DNA from: Bradyrhizobium sp. B124
GTDB lineage: Bacteria > Pseudomonadota > Alphaproteobacteria > Rhizobiales > Xanthobacteraceae
Direction: 5' to 3'
Assembly: GCF_038967635.1 (NCBI RefSeq)
Contig: NZ_CP152413.1
Coordinates: 1,550,001-1,614,000, forward strand
Length of the DNA: 64,000 nt
Shown here: positions 52,958-61,746 of the stretch, one piece after another
Layout: every line of letters starts with the position of its first letter
How positions within the stretch are numbered: the first letter of the stretch is position 1
Notes under the pieces: generated by a model
Told to the model about the DNA's origin: nothing
What the model saw: only the letters and a program-made list of their open reading frames with translations
Database searches by the model: none
Program-made: the position numbers and the translations under genes

Positions 52958-53047
52958 GCCCTATCCCTCGATCACGCCAACGATGCCGTTGCGCACGCGG
53001 CCGCCAGAGGCAGGCCGTTCAAGATGACGGTGCTCAAGCCGAACTAG
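52958..53047 (+). pseudogene. 3' remnant of a zinc-type alcohol dehydrogenase
   Basis: The plus-strand frame ending in TAG at 53045-53047 reads ALSLDHANDAVAHAAARG then RPFKMTVLKPN. This is the usual C terminus of zinc-containing alcohol dehydrogenases (L-x-x-A-N-x-A-V-x-H-A...F-x-x-T-V-L). Only about 29 codons are left; no Rossmann fold or zinc site occurs before it. It is convergent with, and within 40 bases of, the MmyB remnant, so a deletion probably joined the two. Confidence 0.65.
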
Positions 53048-54207
53048 GCCGGAGGCGAAACCCCTTGCAGGACGTCCCTGAAGACGCCGTACTGCAATTG
53101 AAATGTTTGCGGGCTGTAGTCCTGGTAATATCCCGCGGTCACCACGACAACGAGATCGAGCTCGGGGACGATGCGGATCGACTGCCCGCCTCGTCCGAGC
53201 GCGCCAATCCAGTCGACCTTGCGCCCGTTGAGCCGAGACTGGCCGAGCCACCAGAGGTATCCATAGGATTGATGCTCCGTGGCCTTGAGTTTCGGCGCCG
53301 TCGAGGTCTCGATCCATGCCGTTGGGACGATCTGGCGACCGTTCCAGCGGCCGCCTGCGAGGACAAGCTGGCCGATCTTTGCCATGTCGCGCGGTCGCAG
53401 CCGCAACCCGCCACCGGCATCGCTATCCCCTTTGACCCGGCTCCATTCGAAGCTGGTAATGCCCAGGGGCTCGAACAACGCGGTGCGCGCAAATTCGTCG
53501 AGCGGATGTCCGGTCGCCTTGCGGACGATGGCCGACACCAGCGTCAGCGCGCCGGTGTTGTAGAAGAACGCCTGTCCCGGCGGGGCCGTTGCCGAACGAC
53601 CGAGGACGTAACGGCACGGATCCGCCGCCCGATGCATGCGCACCTCGTCGTTGTCGTCTCCCGTCGCCGGGGTCGCCTCCACCCACGCCAACCCCATCGA
53701 CATGGTGAGGGCGTGCACGAGCTGGATGCCGTCCTTTTCGGAGGACCGCAGGTCTGACAATTCGGGGAAGAAGCTGAAGATCGGTTCGTTGATGCTGCGT
53801 ATCAGCCCGCGATCGATCGCGATCCCGACGGCGAGTGACGCGACGCTTTTTGAAGCCGACTTGATGTTGTGCAGCGTATCGGCATTAAACGCGACGTCTT
53901 CGACCCGGCTGCCGTAGAAGCGGCTGGGGACCTCGTCGGAACCGCTGAAGTACCGCTCGAACACCAGCTTGCCGCCGCGAACGACCAGCACCGCGTGCAT
54001 ATTGGCACCCGTCGTGAGCCGATCAGCCATCCTGCACAGCGCGGCGCGGTCAGCAAGCTTGTCCTCAGTGATGGAGGCGACGGACCAACCATCGTCCCGC
54101 GCGACCGGAACGCCACAGGTGTCGGACGGGTCGGCGTAGGCCGGCAAGGTGGCGAGCGGTGCCAACGCAGCTCCTCCGAGAAGGGACATGAACCGGCGCC
54201 GTTCCAT
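53044..54207 (-). CDS. Serine hydrolase, beta-lactamase family, Tat-exported
   Basis: A 387-residue penicillin-binding-protein-like hydrolase. The N terminus has a Tat-like signal (MERRRFMSLLGGAALAPLA...AYA). The nucleophile motif is S117-A-S-K120 (NIKSASKSVAS), with YNTG in FFYNTGALTL as second motif and a GRGGQSI stretch instead of KTG. Esterase or peptidase action in the periplasm is likely, not resistance. CGGAGGATCG precedes the ATG. Its stop overlaps that of the alcohol-dehydrogenase relic (CTAG). Confidence 0.9.
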   Translation of the reverse strand: MERRRFMSLLGGAALAPLATLPAYADPSDTCGVPVARDDGWSVASITEDKLADRAALCRMADRLTTGANMHAVLVVRGGKLVFERYFSGSDEVPSRFYGSRVEDVAFNADTLHNIKSASKSVASLAVGIAIDRGLIRSINEPIFSFFPELSDLRSSEKDGIQLVHALTMSMGLAWVEATPATGDDNDEVRMHRAADPCRYVLGRSATAPPGQAFFYNTGALTLVSAIVRKATGHPLDEFARTALFEPLGITSFEWSRVKGDSDAGGGLRLRPRDMAKIGQLVLAGGRWNGRQIVPTAWIETSTAPKLKATEHQSYGYLWWLGQSRLNGRKVDWIGALGRGGQSIRIVPELDLVVVVTAGYYQDYSPQTFQLQYGVFRDVLQGVSPPA

Positions 54208-54303
54208 TCGATCCTCCGTTCATCGCCTTGCGACCGCTCAAACCAATCGTTCGGAGAATCTGCCCGATGCTAGGCCGCCACCGGGATTACCGGCCTTGCC
54301 GGC

Positions 54304-55227
54304 CTAGCTGCCGATGATGTCGTCGACTTCCAGCGGCTTGTCGACCTGGCTGAACCATTCGGCCCGGTTGGCGGCGCGGCGGCGGCCACGCTCGTCGAGC
54401 GGCAGCTTGAGCTGGCGCAACAGACCCATCACCTCCTCGCGGGCGGTGACGTGCCCGAGGCTCGGGCGGGTGCCGAGCGTCGCCTCGTCGATGTCGTCGA
54501 GCGCTGTCAGCCCGCGCGGGAAGAATTCGCGGTAGACCACCCGCTCGGCAAAGCCGTCGACCGAACGGAACCCGAGCCGCAGCGACAGCTGCTTCAAGCC
54601 ATCGGCGACCAGCTGCTTGTTGCGCGAGCCGAGCATCGACAGCCGGTTGCGCACCACGATCCAGTCGGTCGAGGCGCCGTCGAGCTGGCGGCGCTTGCGT
54701 CTGGTGTCGCGCACCATCTCCGCGTAATGGCTCTCGCCGATCACCGCATAGGTCGCGGGATCGACGGTGCCCAGCACGTCGAAATCGAGGAAGCTGTCGT
54801 TGATCGGCGTCACCAGCGTGTCGGCCATCGAATGCGCGAGCCGCATCAGGTAGCTGTCCGAGCCCGGGGTATCGATGACGATGAAATCATAGGCACGTTC
54901 CACCGCGCTCACCGCGGCCATGAACTGCTGGAATTCGGCGTTCTCGTTCTCCTCGATCTGCATCGTCTCGCCGTACTTGATGCAATAATGCGCGGGGAGT
55001 TCGAGATCGAGCCCGGAGCGACGCGCCCAGGCCTGGCGATTGCTGATGTAGCGGGTGAAACTCTGCTGGCGGCAGTCGAGATCGATGCTGGCAACGCGCT
55101 GTCCGGCCTTCAGGAGCGCAACGGCGATATGCAGCGCGGTGGTCGACTTGCCCGAACCGCCCTTCTCGTTCCCCAGCACCACGACATGTGCGGAGCCGGA
55201 TTGACCCTGACTAGCCTGCACCAACAT
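54304..55227 (-). CDS. mipZ: Division-plane positioning ATPase MipZ
   Basis: A 307-residue ParA-like ATPase. It forms a gradient from the ParB-bound poles and blocks FtsZ rings there, so that division occurs at midcell. The deviant Walker A is KGGSGKST at 22-29, with Lys at both ends of the motif; DLDCRQQSFTRYI and VIDTPGSDSYLMRLAHSMADTLVTPINDSFLDFD are MipZ hallmarks, given by parts. Length is usual. GGGGATTG precedes the ATG. The upstream gap has four GANTC sites. Confidence 0.96.
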   Translation of the reverse strand: MLVQASQGQSGSAHVVVLGNEKGGSGKSTTALHIAVALLKAGQRVASIDLDCRQQSFTRYISNRQAWARRSGLDLELPAHYCIKYGETMQIEENENAEFQQFMAAVSAVERAYDFIVIDTPGSDSYLMRLAHSMADTLVTPINDSFLDFDVLGTVDPATYAVIGESHYAEMVRDTRRKRRQLDGASTDWIVVRNRLSMLGSRNKQLVADGLKQLSLRLGFRSVDGFAERVVYREFFPRGLTALDDIDEATLGTRPSLGHVTAREEVMGLLRQLKLPLDERGRRRAANRAEWFSQVDKPLEVDDIIGS

Positions 55228-55507
55228 GATTCAATCCCCGCAATGATCTTCAAATCGCGCACGGCTGCGGTCAAGTGAAATGCATCACTGCGCAAGGAAA
55301 TCAATTGCAGCCACCCTTAATGATGAATCGAACGCACAAGCCGGCTGCGTCGATCGGCTGCACGCGGCCTGCGATCCATGCGCGTGCGAGATCGGGTAAT
55401 GCTTACGCGGCGGTTTGCTGATAGCGGTTCGGACTTGGTAAGCTGCGCCACCTGCCGAACGCCAAACATTCCACCTGGATTCCCCCACCCAGCCTGCCCC
55501 ACGAGTC
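55228..55507. promoter_or_regulatory. Cluster of GANTC (CcrM) sites between mipZ and panC
   Basis: GANTC occurs at 55228, 55325, 55478 and 55503, one of them directly beside the mipZ start codon. In alphaproteobacteria CcrM methylates GANTC and GcrA reads it; Caulobacter mipZ is such a target. The 288-base gap holds no gene. The panC start follows at 55516. Confidence 0.55.
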
Positions 55508-55515
55508 GAGACCAG

Positions 55516-56367
55516 ATGCCGAGAAATCCCACCGTCGTCCGTACCGTCCCCGCCCTTCGTCGCGCCGTCGACACCCTACGCGCCAAGAAGGCGACCGTCG
55601 CGCTGGTCCCGACCATGGGAGCGCTCCATGACGGCCATGTGTCGCTGGTGCGGCTCGCCAAGCGCCGCGCCAAGCGGGTCGTCGTTTCGATCTTCGTCAA
55701 TCCGACCCAGTTCGCGCCGACCGAAGATTTCGGTTCGTATCCGCGCACCTGGAAGGAAGATGTCGCCAAGCTCGCCGCCGAAGGCGTCGACCTGATCTGG
55801 CACCCCGAGGTGAAGGCGATGTACCCCGACGGCTTCGCCACAAGGATCGTGCCCGAGGGACCGGCCACCGCTGGACTCGAGGATCGCTTCCGGCCGCATT
55901 TCTTCGGCGGCGTCGCCACCGTGGTCGGCAAGCTGTTCACCCAGGTCCGGCCCGATGTTGCGATCTTCGGCGAGAAGGACTTTCAGCAGCTTCGGGTCGT
56001 GACCCAGATGGCCGCGGACCTCGACCTCGGCGTCAAGGTGATCGGATCGAAGACGGTGCGCGAACGCGACGGCCTCGCGATGTCCTCGCGCAACGTCTAC
56101 CTCTCGGCGGAGGAACGGCGCGCAGCCCCCGAGCTCAACCGCGTAATGAAGCAAGCGGCGGGCCGCCTGCGCGCCGGCGAGGACGCCGCGACCACAATGG
56201 CCACCGGCGCTGCTGAGATCACCAAGGCCGGCTTCGTGCTGGATTATCTCGAGGTCCGCCACGCCGCTTCGCTGGCGCCGATCGGGTCGCTCAAGGACGG
56301 TCCGATGCGGATGCTGGTGGCGGCAAGGATCGGCAGCACGCGCCTGATCGATAACATCGCGGTCTGA
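55516..56367 (+). CDS. panC: Pantoate-beta-alanine ligase
   Basis: A 283-residue ATP-dependent enzyme that joins pantoate and beta-alanine to form pantothenate. The HIGH-like motif is [15 protein letters not shown] at about 33-47, FVNPTQF follows, GEKDFQQ contains the nucleotide site, and [10 protein letters not shown] is the KMSKS-like region. The ATG at 55516 is the natural start; a longer in-frame reading to 55378 would pass through GANTC sites. No panB is adjacent, as is common in rhizobia. Confidence 0.96.
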   Translation: MPRNPTVVRTVPALRRAVDTLRAKKATVALVPTMGALHDGHVSLVRLAKRRAKRVVVSIFVNPTQFAPTEDFGSYPRTWKEDVAKLAAEGVDLIWHPEVKAMYPDGFATRIVPEGPATAGLEDRFRPHFFGGVATVVGKLFTQVRPDVAIFGEKDFQQLRVVTQMAADLDLGVKVIGSKTVRERDGLAMSSRNVYLSAEERRAAPELNRVMKQAAGRLRAGEDAATTMATGAAEITKAGFVLDYLEVRHAASLAPIGSLKDGPMRMLVAARIGSTRLIDNIAV

Positions 56368-56441
56368 ATGGGGCCGGCTCTATCTCGTGACGCAGAGATC
56401 CGCGCCAGCCTTCTTCCGATTGCTCCGAGCGGTCCGATTGC

Positions 56442-56882
56442 TCAGAGCAATCCGAGGTCGCGCAACTCGCGGCGCATGGGTTCCGGCATCGACGCCACGC
56501 TGGCTGCGCTCGACTTGGTGAGATCTGCCGGCGCGGAGTCCGCGGTCAGGTAGCGCCAGCCCTGGAACGGCCGCATCGGCCGCGGCGAGACGGCGATCAC
56601 CCTGGGCTGCATCACCAGCCGGCAGCGTCCGATGCCGTCCTTGTCGCGGAACGGCTCGATGGCGATAATCTTCTCGCGCGCGGCGATCTCGCCACGGATC
56701 ACCCAATACAGCGAACCGCCGGCAAGGATCTCCTCCTCGCGCTTCGGCGTCATCCGCGTGATGTGGACGTGACGGAGCGGCAGGCCTTTTTTCTTCGCGG
56801 TCGCCATCCGTTCGGCGACCCAGCCCTTGAGTTCCTTGACCGAGTCGCAACCGACGGCAAGCTTGATGAGATGAAGCGGCAT
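56442..56882 (-). CDS. DUF1489 family protein
   Basis: A 146-residue cytoplasmic protein of an alphaproteobacterial family of unknown function. The start MPLHLIKLAVGCDSVKELKGW and RHVHITRMTPKREEEIL, GGSLYWVIRG and RPFQGWRYL are typical. Convergent with panC. Conserved Trp and Arg residues suggest nucleic-acid or metabolite binding, but nothing is established. Confidence 0.88.
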   Translation of the reverse strand: MPLHLIKLAVGCDSVKELKGWVAERMATAKKKGLPLRHVHITRMTPKREEEILAGGSLYWVIRGEIAAREKIIAIEPFRDKDGIGRCRLVMQPRVIAVSPRPMRPFQGWRYLTADSAPADLTKSSAASVASMPEPMRRELRDLGLL

Positions 56883-57001
56883 GCGCCGGATGTAGCGGCC
56901 GGCGCGCGCTTTGGAAAGGGAGCGATAGCAGCGGCAGTGGATATCGGGATTTGCTGCCCGGAACGGTGCGAAGACGGCGGCTCAAGCCGCCGTCATCACA
57001 C

Positions 57002-57940
57002 TCATTCCTGGTTCGCGGCCGCCGGCGCACTCGCCGCGGCAGGTGGCGGCGCCGCAGCCGGCGCGATCTGGACCGGACGCTTCGCTGCGGGTGGGCGCTT
57101 CGGGGCTGCGGGCGGCGCGGCGGCGGCGCGTGCGGCCGGCGGCTGGGCCGCTGCAGCCGGCTTCGCCGGTTCGGACGTCATGATGCTGACCGGCGGCGTC
57201 GAGGACGCGCTCGGAAACTCCGCATTGGTCGGCTTGCCGGTGGGCAACGACTGCGGCAGCGCCGCGACCAGGCCGGAGGCGGCCGACGCCTGCGCGCCGC
57301 CCGGAGCGTTCCAGGACGCGGCGTAGCGCGTGACCAGGTTCTCGTAGGTCCGCTCGTTCATGTTGTTGATGATCTGATGGTTGTCGCCCAGCGAGCGGAA
57401 CGCGGGACACGCGGTCGGCGTGCAGTGGTCTCGCGCCATCAGCGCGTAGGCCACCAGACCGTAGCGGTCGTGCTCGATGGCGCGGCGCAGCGCCTGCAAC
57501 TCGGTGGTCGAATTGCGCTCCGCGGTTGCGAGGTCGCCGAGCGCGGTCAGGCGCGAAATCTGCGCCGCCGCATAGCTGACCGCCGCCGCGGCTGTATCAG
57601 ACGAACCGAACAGCACCTTCTCGCAGGCATTCAGAACGGCATCTCCGGCGAGGTCGTCGACGCAGGCCAGCGCTGGCGCGGTCTGGCTGGTGAATTGCGC
57701 CGTCCGTGTGTCGGCGGGCGCCGCCTGCCCGCCCGGCCCGAAGCCGCGGATCGTGGCGGCGACCGCAACCGCGATCGACAGCAGCGTGATGACGGTCAGC
57801 GCGCCGTTGGCGACGGACTTTTCCGCGCGCAGCAGCGTGACCAGAACGACGATCCCAAAGAAGCCCGCCGCGGCCAGCGTCAGCCACATCGGGAAGGTCG
57901 GTGAGCGCCAGATCTGATCCAGCGAGGAAGCCCAATTCAT
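57002..57940 (-). CDS. Hypothetical membrane protein with Pro/Ala-rich tail
   Basis: A 312-residue protein with two transmembrane helices (about 17-36 and 46-64), an acidic soluble domain (about 80-210) with C92, C105, C173 and C178, and a tail of about 90 residues rich in Ala and Pro (KPAAAAQPPAARAAA type). The four Cys may form disulfides or bind metal if periplasmic. The middle part holds ACEKVLFGSSDTAAAAVSY and RDHCTPTACPAFR. I do not recognise a named family; similar genes occur in Bradyrhizobium from memory. Conserved neighbours give no clue. Confidence 0.75.
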   Translation of the reverse strand: MNWASSLDQIWRSPTFPMWLTLAAAGFFGIVVLVTLLRAEKSVANGALTVITLLSIAVAVAATIRGFGPGGQAAPADTRTAQFTSQTAPALACVDDLAGDAVLNACEKVLFGSSDTAAAAVSYAAAQISRLTALGDLATAERNSTTELQALRRAIEHDRYGLVAYALMARDHCTPTACPAFRSLGDNHQIINNMNERTYENLVTRYAASWNAPGGAQASAASGLVAALPQSLPTGKPTNAEFPSASSTPPVSIMTSEPAKPAAAAQPPAARAAAAPPAAPKRPPAAKRPVQIAPAAAPPPAAASAPAAANQE

Positions 57941-58093
57941 GCGCGATGTCCCTCAACACAGCGTAAGCACAGCCGGCGACGGCGAACGCCGCCATCCCGA
58001 CGTCCAACCTTCAGCACAATGGGTCTGCGAACAGGGCCTTTTGACGGCGACGGCGCGGAACCCGCTCCAGCCACCGGCTTGCGCACAACGCGT

Positions 58094-58297
58094 TCAGGAC
58101 AGCGCGAGCTGACTCTCCTTGGCCACCCGTTCGAAAGCTTCAGTTGAGCTCTTGATGCGATACTGGCAATCGTCACCATCGGTCGGCAGCAGGCGGATCA
58201 CCTCATAGGTGCCGCTCGCAGCGGGGCGCGCCACGTTGCTGGCCGTGAAATAGACGATCTCGCCAATCGAGTACTTATGCTTCAACGCCCTCTCCAT
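58094..58297 (-). CDS. Conserved 67-residue protein
   Basis: A small cytoplasmic protein, MERALKHKYSIGEIVYFTAS at its start. The pattern (KYSIGEIVYFT, GTYEVIRLLP, CQYRIKSSTEAFERVAKESQL) is that of a small beta-barrel, SH3-like protein with an alpha-helical end. Comparable short proteins occur across Rhizobiales from memory, which argues for a real gene. The ribosome site is weak. Function unknown. Confidence 0.75.
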   Translation of the reverse strand: MERALKHKYSIGEIVYFTASNVARPAASGTYEVIRLLPTDGDDCQYRIKSSTEAFERVAKESQLALS

Positions 58298-58513
58298 TTT
58301 CTTAGAGATTGCTGGCTGAGCTGACAGTCCCGATAGCTCAAGCCGGCATTTTGAGAACCCTGCGGCAACCTAGCACATCGCACCGCCCCAAATCCAGCAA
58401 GATTGGGGCATGGCGAAGGTGCGATTTTGCAGGTTTTTCAGGGCGATAGGCAGCAATTTACGTGCCAGCTGGAAATTGCCCGCCGACCTCGGCTGGAACC
58501 CGGTTCCACAGCC
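58298..58513. other. Gap between two small genes
   Basis: A hairpin at 58385-58409 (GCCCCAA and TTGGGGC with a 1-base bulge) stands near the middle. No gene is supported; an overlapping plus-strand frame is likely a shadow. It may be the terminator of a downstream minus-strand gene. Confidence 0.3.
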
Positions 58514-58882
58514 TCAGGCGGTATGCGGCAACTTTCCGTTGGGGCTCGCGCCGTCGACCGCAGCCGGAAGTTGCTGGGCCAGCACCTTGGACAGCTGGTC
58601 GACCGGAATGTTGAACTTGGCGGCGAGCTGTTTGACGGTGTCGCTGCCCAACACCTCCTGGAGCTGCTCGGCGGTGATCGGCAGGTTCTGGCCGGTGCCG
58701 ATCCAGGATTTGACCTGTTCGCCGAGGCCGGCCTGCTCGAGCTTGGCCACGATCGCCGACAAGCCGCCCTGCCCGCCATTGCCCATCACCTGACCGAGCA
58801 CGACGGGGATGACGGCCGCCCCGAGCTGGCCAAGCATGCCTTTCAGCTCCGGTGAATTCTCCAGGGAATCGAGAATGCCCAT
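58514..58882 (-). CDS. YidB-family protein (DUF937)
   Basis: A 122-residue mostly helical protein with a Gly-rich middle. The start MGILDSLENSPELKGMLGQLG and the repeat-like NLPITAEQLQEVLGSDTVKQLAAKFNIPVDQLSKVLAQQLP (by parts) define the YidB family. Such proteins are small and acidic, and their function is unknown. AGGACTTAGACC precedes the ATG. Confidence 0.88.
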   Translation of the reverse strand: MGILDSLENSPELKGMLGQLGAAVIPVVLGQVMGNGGQGGLSAIVAKLEQAGLGEQVKSWIGTGQNLPITAEQLQEVLGSDTVKQLAAKFNIPVDQLSKVLAQQLPAAVDGASPNGKLPHTA

Positions 58883-58998
58883 GGTCTAAGTCCTTTCACG
58901 ACTTGCAAAACCGGTCTTTCGGATTCGACGCCTTCGGCCCCGCGGCGTCAAGCCGCGATCTTTGCCGCCGCTGTCACAATTCGGCAGCGCAGGACCGG

Positions 58999-59652
58999 TC
59001 AGGCGTCCTCGAATCGCTCGATCCGCAGCGTCTCGGCCAGACCGTCGCGGGTCCATTGCTGGAACGCCGGAAGCTGCATCATCGCATCGACATAATGCTG
59101 CGCCTCGGCCTTCACCGGGATCGCGTAGGTGCGGAAGCGATGCACCACGGGCGCGTACATCGCGTCTGCCCCGGAGAATGCCCCGAACAGGAACGGGCCC
59201 TGCTTGCCGTAGCGCGCGTGGCAATCGGCCCAGATCTCCTCGATCCGCGCCACATTGGCCCGCGCATCGTCCGACAGCGCGACGGCGCGGATCGGCCGGT
59301 GCAGGTTCATGCCGCATTCGCTGCGCAGCGGCACGAAGCCGGAGTGCATCTCCGCCGAGATCGCGCGGGCATGCGCGCGCGCGGCGCGATCCGACGGCCA
59401 GAGCTTCGCCTCGGGAAACTTCTCGGCGAGATATTCGATGATCGCCAGAGAATCCCACACCGTGACGTCGCCGTCGATCAGCGTCGGCACCTTGCCGGCC
59501 TTGCTGAAAGAGAGGATGCGGTCCTTGTCGGCCTGGTCGGTGTAGAGCGGAACGAAGATTTCCTCGAATGGGATGTCGTTGGCGCGCAGCGCCAGCCAGG
59601 GCCGCATCGACCATGACGAATAGTTCTTGTTGCCGATGACGAGCTTGAGCAT
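58999..59652 (-). CDS. Glutathione S-transferase family protein
   Basis: A 217-residue protein with an N-terminal thioredoxin-like domain (LKLVIGNKNYSSWSMRPWLALRA; Ser in the SSWS motif is the likely catalytic residue, GKVPTLIDGD has the cis-Pro) and an all-helical C-terminal domain. It is close to the group often annotated as YfcF/YfcG-like or maleylacetoacetate isomerase-like transferases. Conjugation or peroxide reduction with glutathione in the cytoplasm is expected. ATG at 59652 is chosen; the longer frame to 59715 is unsupported. Confidence 0.9.
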   Translation of the reverse strand: MLKLVIGNKNYSSWSMRPWLALRANDIPFEEIFVPLYTDQADKDRILSFSKAGKVPTLIDGDVTVWDSLAIIEYLAEKFPEAKLWPSDRAARAHARAISAEMHSGFVPLRSECGMNLHRPIRAVALSDDARANVARIEEIWADCHARYGKQGPFLFGAFSGADAMYAPVVHRFRTYAIPVKAEAQHYVDAMMQLPAFQQWTRDGLAETLRIERFEDA

Positions 59653-59773
59653 GCCTGTGAATCCTGTTGTCACGCCAGTTTGCCATAGTGCATTGCACGC
59701 GTTCAACCTGTACATGACGCGGGATGCAGCGCGGCGCGGACGGGCCGCCGCGCATTGACGAAGGAAGGCACCA

Positions 59774-60451
59774 ATGACCGGCTATTGGGTCGACATCCTG
59801 GCCGTCGGCTTCTTCGCGCTGGAATGGCTGGTCTACGCCATCACGCTGGAGCACGCCGCCTACGGACGCGACAGCCTGTCGGCGCGGATGCATGTCTATC
59901 GCGAGATCTGGGTGCGGAATCTGCTCAACCGCGACGCGCGGATGGTCGACATGCAGATCATGGCCAGCCTGCAGAACGGCACCGCATTCTTTGCCTCCAC
60001 CAGCCTGATCGCGATCGGCGGCGCGCTGGCGCTGCTGCGCGCGACCAGCGACGCGCTCGCGGTGCTCGGTGCGCTGCCGGTCAACCTGACACCCTCGCCC
60101 GCGCTGTGGGAGATCAAGTGCATCGGGCTGATCCTGATCTTCATCTACACGTTCTTCAAATTCGCCTGGGCCTATCGCCTGTTCAACTATGTTGCGATCC
60201 TGTTCGGTGCGATGCCGCCGGCCGGCCAGCGCGATACGCCGGAGGCCGAGGCCCATGTGATCCGCACCACGCGGCTGTTCGAAACCGCGGGCCGGCACTT
60301 CAACCGCGGCCAGCGCGCGTTCTTCTTCGCGCTCGGCTATCTCGGCTGGTTCCTCAGCCCCTGGGTGCTGTTCGCCACGACAGCCGCGGTCGTCATCGTG
60401 ATCTGGCGCCGGCAGTTCGCCTCGAATGCCTGGCAGGCGATGGGAAGCTGA
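59774..60451 (+). CDS. DUF599 membrane protein
   Basis: A 225-residue inner-membrane protein with about four helices (7-25, 70-88, 115-135, 190-212). The family pattern is NRDARMVDMQIMASLQNGTAFFASTSLIAIGG, by parts, followed by KCIGLILIFIYTFFKFAWAYR. No function is known. AAGGAAG precedes the ATG. It is divergent from the glutathione-transferase gene with 121 bases between. Confidence 0.88.
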   Translation: MTGYWVDILAVGFFALEWLVYAITLEHAAYGRDSLSARMHVYREIWVRNLLNRDARMVDMQIMASLQNGTAFFASTSLIAIGGALALLRATSDALAVLGALPVNLTPSPALWEIKCIGLILIFIYTFFKFAWAYRLFNYVAILFGAMPPAGQRDTPEAEAHVIRTTRLFETAGRHFNRGQRAFFFALGYLGWFLSPWVLFATTAAVVIVIWRRQFASNAWQAMGS

Positions 60452-60483
60452 AGGCTTGATCGAGCAATATGCGCGACACTCCC

Positions 60484-60624
60484 GCTCCCCATTCTTACGG
60501 GGAGAGGGTTCGGGTGAGGGGCTGTTTCCGCATCGACCGAGATAGACGGACTCGCGGAGACTCCCCCTCACCCGGATTGCATCTGGCGATGCAACCCGGC
60601 CTCTCCCCGCACGCGGGGCGAGGC
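60484..60624. repeat. Repeat with GGGGAGAGGG and CCTCTCCCCG arms
   Basis: GCTCCCCATTCTTACGGGGAG is a hairpin at one end and CCTCTCCCCGCACGCGGGG the other; GGGTGAGGGG and CCCCCTCACCC pair inside. It is a dispersed element of the CTCCCC type, between convergent genes. Confidence 0.75.
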
Positions 60625-60647
60625 GAAGTTCGCCGCTCGTCCCTGCC

Positions 60648-61553
60648 CTACGATGCAAAATCGCGCGGCGTGAAGTCGAGGTCGAGCACCTTCCATTCGC
60701 CGTAGCGATCCCGCGGCAGCATCGCGTAAGGCTGGCAGGCCTGCAGCGCCTCGGTCGCGCTCTTGAGCAGCAGCGGCCCCTTTTCCGATGCCGTGGCTTC
60801 GATCAGCAACGGCGCCGTGCCGAGCTTGCCGTCGGGCTTCATGAACACCCTGAGCTTGATCCTGACGTCATCGCCGGTGCTCAGCGTCGCCGGGAGCTTC
60901 ATGCAGCTCTTCAGATGACGGCGGAATTCGGCGACCACGCTGGAGCCGACGTCGGCCTGCTCGGTGGCGGCGGCGTCGAAATTGTCCTTGCCGGGACCGG
61001 GGCCGTGCGGCGCTTCGGCCGGCAGCTTGACGGGGATGTCGGGCGGCAAGCCAAGGAGGACATTGTATTTGACGGACAGGTCCGGCTCGGGCTGCACATA
61101 GGCGGGTGGCGACGGCGTCGCTGCTTGCTGCGCCATCGGCTGGGGCATCGGCGGCGTCTGCGGTGCCGGCGGCTCGACCGCAGCATGCTGCGGAGCCGGG
61201 CTGGGCTTGGGCTCGGGCGGCGTCGCCTGCTTCTGCGGCGGTTGCTGCTGGGCCTGTTGCGGCTGAGGTGCCGGGGCTTGCGCCGGTGGTTCGGACTTGG
61301 CGGTGTCGACCGGCTTGTCGAGCGACGGCAACTGCAGCTCGGGCGTCGGCGACGGGCTCGGCACCGGATCGGGCTTGGTCTCAGTCTGGACCTCGCTCCT
61401 GGCAACCTCCTGCGGCGTCACGATCTCGACCGGCACCGTGTCAGCGGCGACCGGATCGAACTGATGCACCTCCGAATACAGGAAAATCAGCGCGAGCAGC
61501 ATCAGGTGCACGAACACCGATGCCATCAGATCCGCGTTTGGCCGAAACTTCAT
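60648..61553 (-). CDS. TonB/TolA-like protein
   Basis: A 301-residue protein with one N-terminal membrane helix (12-28, SVFVHLMLLALIFLYSEVH), a Pro/Gln/Glu-rich rod (about 55-160) and a C-terminal folded domain with CMKLPATLSTGDDVRIKLRVFMKPDGKLGTAP, by parts, which resembles TonB/TolA C domains. No tolQ, tolR, exbB or exbD is nearby, so it may serve a distinct export or envelope function. The repeat to its 3' side is a likely terminator. Confident only about layout. Confidence 0.75.
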   Translation of the reverse strand: MKFRPNADLMASVFVHLMLLALIFLYSEVHQFDPVAADTVPVEIVTPQEVARSEVQTETKPDPVPSPSPTPELQLPSLDKPVDTAKSEPPAQAPAPQPQQAQQQPPQKQATPPEPKPSPAPQHAAVEPPAPQTPPMPQPMAQQAATPSPPAYVQPEPDLSVKYNVLLGLPPDIPVKLPAEAPHGPGPGKDNFDAAATEQADVGSSVVAEFRRHLKSCMKLPATLSTGDDVRIKLRVFMKPDGKLGTAPLLIEATASEKGPLLLKSATEALQACQPYAMLPRDRYGEWKVLDLDFTPRDFAS

Positions 61554-61746
61554 CCCACTCGATCACATCAGTGTCGTCTCCCCGCCGGTCACAATACCGG
61601 GTGGAACCCGCCTGCCTCAATCCCCATTCGGTGCAAAACCGCAATCGGCCAGCGCGCAATAGCATGATCGGGAGCGCTGCCCAGCCATATTCCGCGCGGC
61701 GATTCACAGGCAAGGACCCAACGCGCCATGGGCCATCAGATGGGCA
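61554..61746. other. Gap between TonB-like and aldo/keto reductase genes
   Basis: No gene or strong hairpin was recognised in these 193 bases. It probably holds the promoter of the TonB-like gene on the minus strand. Confidence 0.3.
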
